Assembly: GCF_036246005.1 (NCBI RefSeq)
Contig: NZ_CP109171.1
Coordinates: forward strand, 3,026,001 to 3,090,000
Origin: Streptomyces sp. NBC_01723
GTDB taxonomy: Bacteria; Actinomycetota; Actinomycetes; Streptomycetales; Streptomycetaceae
Reading direction: 5' to 3'
DNA length: 64,000 bases
In this document: positions 24,539 through 31,164 of the stretch, piece after piece
Position numbering within the stretch: position 1 is the stretch's first letter
Layout: each line of letters begins with the position of its first letter
The notes under the pieces: generated by a model
Databases searched by the model: none
The model's input: the letters and a program-made list of their open reading frames with translations, nothing else
What the model was told of the DNA's origin: nothing
Made by a program: the position numbers and the translations under genes

Positions 24539-25833
24539 CCGGCGGAGCCAAACGCCGCGTCCATCTTCTTCGCGGCGTCCCCGGCGGCAGCGCTGACGTC
24601 CTTCTTGCCGCTGACGACCTCCTGGAACATCGTCGGCAGCACCTGCGAGGAGTCGATCGTCGCCCAAGCCGGCGAAGCCGGAACGAACTTCGTACCGGCG
24701 CCGAGCGTGTCGACGAACGGCTTCACGAACGGCTCCTCCTTCGCCACCTGCTGCCGCACGTCCGTGAAGGTCGGCAGGAAGCCCATCGCGTCGAACAGGT
24801 CGGCCTGCGCCTTCTTCGACGCGAGCCGCTTCATCAGGTCGACGGCGAGGGTGCGGTGCGAGGTGCTCTTGAGGACGCCGATGTTGTTGCCGCCCGCGAA
24901 GGCCGGGGCTATGGAGCCGGGCTCGACGCCGGGCAGCGGCACGACCGCGTACTTGCCCTTCACCTTGCCGGCCTCCACGGCCTGGTGGCTGAAGTCGCCG
25001 CCGATCGCCATGGCCGCCTTGCCGGAGGCGAAGGCGGTGACGGTGTCGTTGCCGCCCATGCCGGCGCACTTGGCGGCCGGGCAGTTGTCGTCGCCGAACA
25101 GGGACGTGTACGCCTCGATGCCCTTGCGTGCGGCGGCGCTGTCGATCGCCGAGGCGTACGAGCCGCCCTTGCCGGTGGCGAGTTCGCCGCCGTTGGCCCA
25201 GATGAACGGCATCGCGCCGTAGGTGTAGGCGCCGCCGACCGCGAGGCCGTACAGGTCGGGCTCGGCCGCCCTGACCTGCTTCGCGGTGGACGCCACCTCC
25301 GCCAGCGTGCGGGGGACGTCGAGGTTCAGCTTCTCGAAGACGTCGGTGCGGTAGTACAGGGCGCGGACGCCGACGAAGTAGGGGGCGCCGTAGACCTTGC
25401 CGTCGACGGTGACCGACTGGCGGGCGGTGGGGTCGGTGTCCTTGGCCTCGTCCCAGTCCCCGAACTCCTCGGTGACGTCGGCGAGTCCGCCGTCCTTCAC
25501 GTAACCCGCGGTGTCGGTGTTGCCGAACTCGATGACGTCCGGGGCGCTCTTCGGGTCGTTGAAGGCGGCCTTGATGCGCTGGGCGCGCGTCTCGACGGGG
25601 ATGTACTCGACCGTGACGTCGGTGTCCGCGTGCGCCTTCTCGAAGTCGGCGAGGACCGCGTCGACGGCCTTCTCCTTCGGCTTGGTGTTGACCTCCTGGA
25701 AGAGCCAGACCCGTAGCGTGCCGCTCTTCTCGTCCTTGCCGGAGGAGGAGTTGTCGGAGGTCTGGGGGGCGCAGGCGGTCGCGGAGACGACGGCGACGGC
25801 GAGCAGGAGGGCCAGGCGTGGGGCGAGCTTCAT
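24535..25833 (-). CDS. Extracellular solute-binding lipoprotein (CUT1 sugar ABC transporter)
   Basis: 432 residues from ATG 25833 behind a strong GGAGGAAA site. Lipoprotein signal with lipobox SATAC (Cys21). Family 1 solute-binding fold: WLFQEVNTKPKEKAVDAVLADFEKAH-type start, VIEFGNTDTAGYVKDGGL, ALYYRTDVFEKLNL and a C-terminal PTMFQEVVSGK. First gene of a four-gene operon with two permeases and a hexosaminidase, so the ligand is probably an N-acetylglucosamine oligosaccharide such as chitobiose. A palindrome just upstream is the likely operator. Confidence 0.92.
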   Translation of the reverse strand: MKLAPRLALLLAVAVVSATACAPQTSDNSSSGKDEKSGTLRVWLFQEVNTKPKEKAVDAVLADFEKAHADTDVTVEYIPVETRAQRIKAAFNDPKSAPDVIEFGNTDTAGYVKDGGLADVTEEFGDWDEAKDTDPTARQSVTVDGKVYGAPYFVGVRALYYRTDVFEKLNLDVPRTLAEVASTAKQVRAAEPDLYGLAVGGAYTYGAMPFIWANGGELATGKGGSYASAIDSAAARKGIEAYTSLFGDDNCPAAKCAGMGGNDTVTAFASGKAAMAIGGDFSHQAVEAGKVKGKYAVVPLPGVEPGSIAPAFAGGNNIGVLKSTSHRTLAVDLMKRLASKKAQADLFDAMGFLPTFTDVRQQVAKEEPFVKPFVDTLGAGTKFVPASPAWATIDSSQVLPTMFQEVVSGKKDVSAAAGDAAKKMDAAFGSAG

Positions 25834-25854
25834 GGAGTGTTTCCTCCGGACGTG

Positions 25855-25873
25855 CGTTGCAGCATATGCAACG
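25855..25873. promoter_or_regulatory. Palindromic operator candidate upstream of the aminosugar ABC operon
   Basis: CGTTGCA-GCATA-TGCAACG, a perfect 7-bp inverted repeat with a 5-base spacer, located 22 bases before the binding-protein start. It does not resemble the DasR consensus. The size and symmetry suit a LacI/GntR/ROK-type repressor. No such regulator gene is adjacent. Confidence 0.6.
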
Positions 25874-25975
25874 ACGGTTTCGCTCTGCACAACAGTCAGG
25901 AGAGTAGGGAGTACATGAACAGGTCCACAAGAGGTCTGAACCAATTCGTGAAGCTCGACGGCCCCGGAACGCACG

Positions 25976-26015
25976 AAGGCCCCCGGAGTGCGCGCGGGCA
26001 CACTCCGGGGGCCTT
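25976..26015. terminator. Strong rho-independent-like hairpin, downstream of the DUF3039 gene
   Basis: 15-bp perfect stem AAGGCCCCCGGAGTG / CACTCCGGGGGCCTT with a 10-base loop. It lies after the DUF3039 stop (minus strand) and upstream of the ABC operon promoter, so it insulates the two. Confidence 0.8.
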
Positions 26016-26041
26016 CGGGAAAGTCTCTGCGGGCGGGGCCG

Positions 26042-26326
26042 CTACTTCTTGTCGCCGCCCTTGCCCTCGTCCCCGCCGCCGCTCATGGACTCGTAGATCT
26101 CCTTGCACATGGGGCAGACCGGATACTTCTTCGGGTCGCGGCCCGGCACCCAGACCTTGCCGCACAGCGCCACGACGGGGGTGCCGTCGAGGGCGCTCGC
26201 CATGATCTTGTCCTTCTGGACGTAATGGGCGAAGCGCTCGTGGTCGCCGTCGCCGTGGGACGTCTGCGGCGTCGGCTCAACGAGGGTCCCCGTACCAGTC
26301 CCGCGCTCGGGCTCGAGAGTGCTCAT
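26042..26326 (-). CDS. DUF3039 domain protein
   Basis: 94 residues from ATG 26326 (TTG 26335 would add three residues). The conserved DUF3039 body follows: HERFAHYVQKDKIMASALDGTPVVALCGKVWVPGRDPKKYPVCPMCKEIYE. The four-cysteine-like pattern C..GK and CPMC suggests a small zinc-binding protein. DUF3039 is a widespread actinobacterial family of unknown function. A charged Gly/Lys tail ends the protein. Downstream hairpin at 25976-26015. Confidence 0.88.
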   Translation of the reverse strand: MSTLEPERGTGTGTLVEPTPQTSHGDGDHERFAHYVQKDKIMASALDGTPVVALCGKVWVPGRDPKKYPVCPMCKEIYESMSGGGDEGKGGDKK

Positions 26327-26356
26327 AAACGCCAAGGGTACTGAAGCTCACACGCT

Positions 26357-26929
26357 TCAGTTGAGCGACGGGTCGTCCGGATACGTGGCCACCATCGCCA
26401 GGTCGCCCCGCTGGCGGCGCAGGACCTCGCGCCAGAGCCGCTCCGGGAAGGGGGAGGACACGTCGCCGGGTTCGGACTCGACCACGTACCAGGCACCCTC
26501 CGCCAACTCGTCCTCCAGTTGACCCGGCCCCCAGCCGGCGTACCCCGCGAAGATGCGCAGGGCGCCCACGGCGGGCGCCAGCAGTTCCGGCGGCGCCTCC
26601 AGGTCGACCAGGCCGATCGCGCCGTGCACCCGGCGCCAGCCCAGCGGCGCGCGCTCGCCGGAGGCTCCGCCCGGGACGACGGCGACCCCGAGGGCCGAGT
26701 CGAGCGACACCGGGCCGCCCTGGAAGACCACGCCCGGTTCGCCGGCCAGGTCCGCCCAGTCCTCCAGGATGTCGCCCACGTCGACCGGTGTGGGACGGTT
26801 GAGGACGACACCGAGGGAGCCCTCCTCGTCGTGGTCGAGAAGGAGCACCACCGCACGCTCGAAGTTCGGGTCCGCCAGGGCGGGCGTTGCCACGAGCAGC
26901 CGCCCCGTGAGCGAGGACACCTCGGTCAT
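26357..26929 (-). CDS. YqgE/AlgH family protein
   Basis: 190 residues from ATG 26929 (MTEVSSLTG); ATG 26938 would add three. Family hallmarks: LTGRLLVATPALADPNFERAVVLLLDHDEEGSLGVVLNRP at the start, FQGGPVSLDSALGV, and GYAGWGPGQLEDEL. AlgH proteins are conserved soluble proteins of unclear biochemical role, named from an alginate regulator in Pseudomonas. It is divergent from murA with a 235-bp shared upstream region. Confidence 0.9.
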   Translation of the reverse strand: MTEVSSLTGRLLVATPALADPNFERAVVLLLDHDEEGSLGVVLNRPTPVDVGDILEDWADLAGEPGVVFQGGPVSLDSALGVAVVPGGASGERAPLGWRRVHGAIGLVDLEAPPELLAPAVGALRIFAGYAGWGPGQLEDELAEGAWYVVESEPGDVSSPFPERLWREVLRRQRGDLAMVATYPDDPSLN

Positions 26930-27164
26930 GCCTGACATGATCCCGCATGTTCCCCTCCCGTGGGGAGGCAATCGGGGGCACGGGGGTGAACACGCACCCC
27001 GCGCACGCCCCACGGTCGTGACCCCCCGTACGCGCCGGGGAACGCGGCGTGTTGTGACGAATCCATGACGTAGCCCGATCCTGCACATGCTTACGGAAGG
27101 GGGGTACAAGGCGATTACCCTTTCCCTTCTGGCCCCTGCCCGTAACCCACGGAACGCGAGATTC

Positions 27165-28511
27165 ATGACCGTCAACGGCGCTGATGACGTACTGCTTGTC
27201 CACGGCGGAACCCCGCTGGAGGGCGAGATCCGGGTCCGCGGTGCGAAGAACCTCGTGCCGAAGGCCATGGTGGCCGCCCTGCTGGGCAGTGCGCCGAGCC
27301 GGCTGCGCAACGTGCCGGACATCCGCGACGTGCGGGTCGTACGCGGACTGCTGCAACTGCACGGGGTGACGGTCCGTCCGGGCGACGAGCCCGGCGAGCT
27401 GGTGATGGACCCGACGCACGTGGAGAGCGCGAACGTCGCCGACATCGATGCCCACGCGGGTTCGTCGCGCATCCCGATCCTTTTCTGCGGCCCGCTGCTG
27501 CACCGCCTCGGCCACGCCTTCATCCCGGGCCTGGGCGGCTGCGACATCGGCGGCCGGCCCATCGACTTCCACTTCGACGTGCTGCGGCAGTTCGGCGCGA
27601 AGATCGAGAAGCGCGCGGACGGCCAGTACCTGGAGGCCCCGCAGCGGCTGCGCGGCACGAAGATCCGGCTGCCGTACCCGTCCGTCGGCGCGACCGAGCA
27701 GGTGCTGCTCACGGCCGTGCTGGCCGAGGGCGTCACCGAGCTGTCGAACGCGGCCGTCGAGCCGGAGATCGAGGACCTGATCTGCGTCCTGCAGAAAATG
27801 GGCGCGATCATCGCGATGGACACCGACCGCACGATCCGCATCACCGGCGTGGACGAGCTGGGCGGCTACACCCACCGTGCCCTGTCGGACCGCCTGGAGG
27901 CCGCGTCCTGGGCGTCGGCGGCGCTGGCGACCGAGGGCGACGTCTACGTCCGCGGCGCCCAGCAGCGGTCGATGATGACGTTCCTCAACACCTTCCGGAA
28001 GGTGGGCGGCGCCTTCGAGATCGAGGACGAGGGCATCCGCTTCTGGCACCCGGGCGGGCGGCTGAAGTCCATCGCCCTGGAGACGGACGTGCACCCCGGC
28101 TTCCAGACGGACTGGCAGCAGCCCCTGGTGGTCGCGCTGACGCAGGCGACGGGCCTGTCCATCGTCCACGAGACGGTCTACGAGTCCCGGCTCGGCTTCA
28201 CCTCGGCGCTCAACCAGATGGGTGCCCACATCCAGCTCTACCGCGAGTGCCTGGGCGGCTCCCACTGCCGCTTCGGCCAGCGCAACTTCCTCCACTCGGC
28301 GGTCGTCTCCGGACCGACCAAGCTGGAGGGCGCCGACCTGGTCATCCCCGACCTCCGCGGCGGCTTCTCGTACCTGATCGCCGCCCTCGCGGCCCAGGGC
28401 ACGTCCCGGGTCCACGGCATCGACCTGATCAACCGCGGCTACGAGAACTTCATGGAGAAGCTCGTGGAGCTGGGCGCGAAGGTGGAACTGCCGGGCAAGG
28501 CACTCGGCTAG
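27165..28511 (+). CDS. murA: UDP-N-acetylglucosamine 1-carboxyvinyltransferase MurA
   Basis: 448 residues. First committed step of peptidoglycan synthesis: transfers enolpyruvate from PEP to UDP-GlcNAc in the cytoplasm. ATG 27165 gives a typical N-terminus (DVLLVHGGTPLEGEIRVRGAKN); an in-frame ATG at 27087 would add an unconserved 26 residues. Two EPSP-synthase-like domains. The loop GGCDIGGRPID carries the catalytic Cys (residue 126, equivalent to E. coli Cys115), so the enzyme should be fosfomycin-sensitive, unlike the mycobacterial Asp form. It is followed by a very long terminator hairpin. Confidence 0.95.
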   Translation: MTVNGADDVLLVHGGTPLEGEIRVRGAKNLVPKAMVAALLGSAPSRLRNVPDIRDVRVVRGLLQLHGVTVRPGDEPGELVMDPTHVESANVADIDAHAGSSRIPILFCGPLLHRLGHAFIPGLGGCDIGGRPIDFHFDVLRQFGAKIEKRADGQYLEAPQRLRGTKIRLPYPSVGATEQVLLTAVLAEGVTELSNAAVEPEIEDLICVLQKMGAIIAMDTDRTIRITGVDELGGYTHRALSDRLEAASWASAALATEGDVYVRGAQQRSMMTFLNTFRKVGGAFEIEDEGIRFWHPGGRLKSIALETDVHPGFQTDWQQPLVVALTQATGLSIVHETVYESRLGFTSALNQMGAHIQLYRECLGGSHCRFGQRNFLHSAVVSGPTKLEGADLVIPDLRGGFSYLIAALAAQGTSRVHGIDLINRGYENFMEKLVELGAKVELPGKALG

Positions 28512-28576
28512 ACAGCACAACGCCGATGGGGCGGTCACCCGGAGTCCGGGTGACCGCCCCATCGGCGTTGTGCTGT
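28512..28576. terminator. 31-bp perfect inverted-repeat terminator after murA
   Basis: Two 31-base arms (28512-28542 and 28546-28576) pair perfectly around a 3-base AGT loop, starting directly at the last base of the murA stop codon region. An exceptionally long stem; works in both directions, so it also protects against read-through toward the left from hupA. Confidence 0.9.
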
Positions 28577-28578
28577 GT

Positions 28579-28637
28579 GCGCCCCGTCAGGGGCGCGGGG
28601 AACTGCGCGACAAGCCACGACGTCGCCGCACCCGCCC
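28579..28637. repeat. Dispersed GC-rich repeat element, copy B (intergenic)
   Basis: Same two modules as at 24414-24499: GCGCCCCGTCAGGGGCGC plus GGGG, then GCGCGACAAGCCACGACG and CCGCACCCGCCC. It lies between the murA terminator and the hupA stop. Confidence 0.75.
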
Positions 28638-28695
28638 ACGGCCCGCAGGCCACGCGGACGGTCCGCGCAGTTACCCGGCACTCCAGGCGGAGCGC

Positions 28696-28977
28696 CTACT
28701 TGCCCTTGGCGGCTTCCTTGAGCTTGCTGCCCGCGGAGACCTTGACGCTGTAGCCGGCCGGGATCTGGATCGGCTCGCCGGTCTGCGGGTTGCGGGCGGT
28801 GCGAGCGGCACGGTGGGTGCGCTCGAAGGTCAGGAAGCCGGGGATCGTGACCTTCTCGTCGCCCTTGGAGACGATGTCGCCGACGACGTCGGCGAACGCG
28901 GCCAGCACGGCGTCGGCGTCCTTGCGGGTCACCTCGGCGCGGTCGGCCAGCGCGGCCACCAGCTCACTGCGGTTCAT
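28696..28977 (-). CDS. hupA: HU-type DNA-binding protein
   Basis: 93 residues, the standard HU length, from ATG 28977 behind GGGAG. Starts MNRSELVAALADRAEVTRKDAD; the DNA-binding arms contain GFLTFERTHRAARTARNPQTGEPIQIPAG, with the conserved RNPQTG motif. No Lys/Ala-rich C-terminal extension, so it is the short HupA type, not the developmental HupS. It compacts the nucleoid as a dimer. Confidence 0.95.
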   Translation of the reverse strand: MNRSELVAALADRAEVTRKDADAVLAAFADVVGDIVSKGDEKVTIPGFLTFERTHRAARTARNPQTGEPIQIPAGYSVKVSAGSKLKEAAKGK

Positions 28978-29275
28978 GTTGTTACTCCCGTGTTCTTCTT
29001 GCCGTTGAGGCGTGCCACGCGGCGGAGCCGCATGTTGGGCACAGCGATGCCGATGCTGCCAGGGGCCTCGGACACTCCCCGGACCCGGGTCGGTCGTCAG
29101 ACCCTCGCGCCCAGGGAGGCATCCTGCCTCCACCTGCGGCGGTAAAGCCAATCCGGCACCCCCAGGAGTCGTGAGAACACCCTTGGGAGTCACACGATGA
29201 GAGGGCCTGAGCCTTGCGCCACACTAGAGGGCGGTCCGAGGCGCGCCGCCGCGCGACGCGCCGGTGGAGCCGCCC
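28978..29275. other. Gene-free region between hupA and the malic enzyme gene
   Basis: I see no conserved ORF here. It must hold the hupA promoter (minus strand) and the malic-enzyme 3' flank. The small ORFs in it have no recognisable product. Confidence 0.5.
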
Positions 29276-29298
29276 GTGGTGGTGATCCTCACCACCAC
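29276..29298. terminator. Terminator hairpin downstream of the malic enzyme gene
   Basis: GTGGTGGTGA / TCACCACCAC perfect 10-bp stem with a TCC loop, 32 bases past the malic-enzyme stop. Confidence 0.65.
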
Positions 29299-29329
29299 GC
29301 CACAGGCCGTCTGCCCCCGCCCGCGGAAC

Positions 29330-30745
29330 CTACGCCACCACTCCGGCGGACTTCGCCGCCTCGCGCACGGCGCCCGCGACGGCACCGGCGACCTTGTCGT
29401 TGAAGACGCTCGGAATGATGTAGTTCGGGTTGATCTCGTCCTCGGTGACGACGTCCGCGAGGGCGTGCGCGGCGGCCAGCATCATCTCGGTGTTGACGGT
29501 GCGCGACTGGGCGTCCAGCAGACCGCGGAAGACGCCCGGGAAGACCAGCACGTTGTTGATCTGGTTCGGGAAGTCCGAGCGCCCGGTGGCGACGACCGCC
29601 GCGGTCTGGCGGGCGATGGCCGGGTCCACCTCGGGGTCCGGGTTCGCGAGCGCGAAGACGATCGCGCCGTCCGCCATGGCGGCCACGTCGTCGCCGTCCA
29701 GGACGTTGGGGGCCGACACGCCGATGAAGACGTCCGCGCCGTGCACGGCCTCCTTGAGGGTGCCGGTGAGGCCCTCGGGGTTGGTGTTGTCGGCGATCCA
29801 GCGCAGCGCCGACTCGGGCGCGGCGTCGACCAGGTCGGCGCGTCCGGCGTGCACGACGCCGTGGATGTCGGCGACGACGGCGTTCTTCACCCCGGCCGCG
29901 AGCAGCAGCTTGAGGATGGCCGTACCGGCGGCGCCGGCGCCGGACATGACGACCCGTACGTTCTCGATTCCCTTGTTCACCACACGCAGGGCGTTGGTCA
30001 GGGCGGCGAGGACGACGATGGCCGTGCCGTGCTGGTCGTCGTGGAAGACGGGGATGTCCAGGGCCTCGCGCAGCCGGGCCTCGATCTCGAAGCAGCGCGG
30101 CGCGGAGATGTCCTCCAGGTTGATGCCCGCGAAGCCCGGGGCGATGGCCTTGACGATCTCGACGATCGCGTCGGTGTCCTGGGTGTCCAGGCAGAGCGGC
30201 CAGGCGTCGATGCCGGCGAACCGCTTGAACAGGGCCGCCTTGCCCTCCATCACCGGCAGCGCGGCCTTCGGGCCGATGTTGCCCAGGCCCAGCACGGCGG
30301 AGCCGTCCGTCACGACCGCAACGGAGTTGCGCTTGATGGTCAGGCGGCGGGCGTCCTCGGGGTTCTCGGCGATCGCCATGCAGACACGGGCCACGCCCGG
30401 CGTGTAGACCATGGAGAGGTCGTCACGGTTGCGGATGGGGTGCTTCGACGCCATCTCGATCTTGCCGCCGAGGTGCATCAGGAAGGTGCGGTCCGAGACC
30501 TTGCCCAGGCTGACGCCGTCGATGCCCCGCAGCTGCTCCACGATCTCGTCGGCGTGCGAGGTCGAGCCCGCCGCGATGGTGACGTCGATGCGGAGCTTGT
30601 CGTGGCCGGAGGCCGTGACGTCGAGGCCGGTGACCGAGCCTCCGGCGGACTCCACCGCGGTGGTGAGCTGCGAGACGGCGGTTCCGCCCGCGGGCACCTC
30701 CAGCCGGACCGTCATCGAGTAGGAGACGCTGGGCGCCGTTGCCAT
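29330..30745 (-). CDS. NAD-dependent malic enzyme with N-terminal ACT domain
   Basis: 471 residues. Oxidative decarboxylation of malate to pyruvate, linking the TCA cycle to glycolysis. An ACT-like regulatory domain occupies about residues 1-85 (SYSMTVRLEVPAGGTAVSQL). The malic domain has the catalytic Tyr/Lys region (MVYTPGVARVC, PVMEGKAALFKRFAGIDAWP, metal-binding INLEDISAPRCFEIE). The NAD-binding Rossmann motif is VVMSGAGAAGTAILKLL, followed by FALANPDPEVDP. Bacterial malic enzymes of this size with an ACT domain are usually NAD-specific. A single-gene unit. Confidence 0.93.
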   Translation of the reverse strand: MATAPSVSYSMTVRLEVPAGGTAVSQLTTAVESAGGSVTGLDVTASGHDKLRIDVTIAAGSTSHADEIVEQLRGIDGVSLGKVSDRTFLMHLGGKIEMASKHPIRNRDDLSMVYTPGVARVCMAIAENPEDARRLTIKRNSVAVVTDGSAVLGLGNIGPKAALPVMEGKAALFKRFAGIDAWPLCLDTQDTDAIVEIVKAIAPGFAGINLEDISAPRCFEIEARLREALDIPVFHDDQHGTAIVVLAALTNALRVVNKGIENVRVVMSGAGAAGTAILKLLLAAGVKNAVVADIHGVVHAGRADLVDAAPESALRWIADNTNPEGLTGTLKEAVHGADVFIGVSAPNVLDGDDVAAMADGAIVFALANPDPEVDPAIARQTAAVVATGRSDFPNQINNVLVFPGVFRGLLDAQSRTVNTEMMLAAAHALADVVTEDEINPNYIIPSVFNDKVAGAVAGAVREAAKSAGVVA

Positions 30746-30982
30746 GGCCGACTTCCTCTGCTTTCACCGTGTAACTGGGTTGTGCCGTCCGATCGTCGCA
30801 CCTACCACTGAGTACGCGGTAGCCGCCCCGGATTGCGAACTTTGTGTTCGCGGCCCTCTTTCGGAAAACGACTTCCACCATACGAGAAGTTGCCCGCCGA
30901 GGAAACCCGTCGGGGGAAGTGGGCGGCGGAAGCCGCGGACCGGCCGTCGGAGCGGCCCGCGAAGGAACCCGCGGGACGGGAA

Positions 30983-31010
30983 TTGCCTTGCGGGGATCGT
31001 TTGTTACCTT
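30983..31010 (+). promoter_or_regulatory. Promoter candidate for the intergenic small RNA
   Basis: TTGCCT (30983-30988) and TACCTT (31005-31010) with a 16-base spacer. The predicted start falls near 31015, exactly where the structured RNA's closing helix begins. Confidence 0.5.
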
Positions 31011-31014
31011 GGAC

Positions 31015-31154
31015 GTGGCACCGGCTCGATCCAAGCCCCCGGGCCCAACCATCGTCGCTACGAGCGACCACTTGCCGCGAGGCGAGCATGGCGGGTCGGT
31101 GCCACCTAAACGAAGAGACGAGAGGCCCGCGCCGTGGACGGCGCGGGCCTCTCG
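31015..31154 (+). ncRNA. Candidate structured small RNA (~140 nt) between malic enzyme and helD
   Basis: In a 419-bp gene-free stretch. GTGGCACCG (31015-31023) pairs perfectly with CGGTGCCAC (31097-31105), enclosing two hairpins: GTCGCT-ACG-AGCGAC and CTTGCC-GCGA-GGCGAG (a GNRA tetraloop). A 17-bp terminator follows at 31119-31154, and a promoter-like pair precedes it. No riboswitch class I know matches, and no gene follows on this strand, so a free-standing sRNA is more likely than a leader. I recall, unverified, a reported S. coelicolor sRNA (scr2952) at the equivalent position. Confidence 0.55.
31119..31154. terminator. Bidirectional terminator (helD and small RNA)
   Basis: 17-bp perfect stem CGAGAGGCCCGCGCCGT / ACGGCGCGGGCCTCTCG around GG. 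It lies 11 bases past the helD stop on the minus strand and at the 3' end of the sRNA candidate on the plus strand. Confidence 0.85.
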
Positions 31155-31164
31155 CACGTCCGCC

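Noticed and set aside
28579..28637. Insertion sequence remnant
   Set aside because: No transposase fragment or terminal inverted repeats; it matches a dispersed non-coding repeat instead.
30423..31157. Minus-strand ORF covering the gap upstream of malic enzyme
   Set aside because: No conserved sequence in the gap part; it overlaps the malic-enzyme gene out of frame and the ncRNA candidate.
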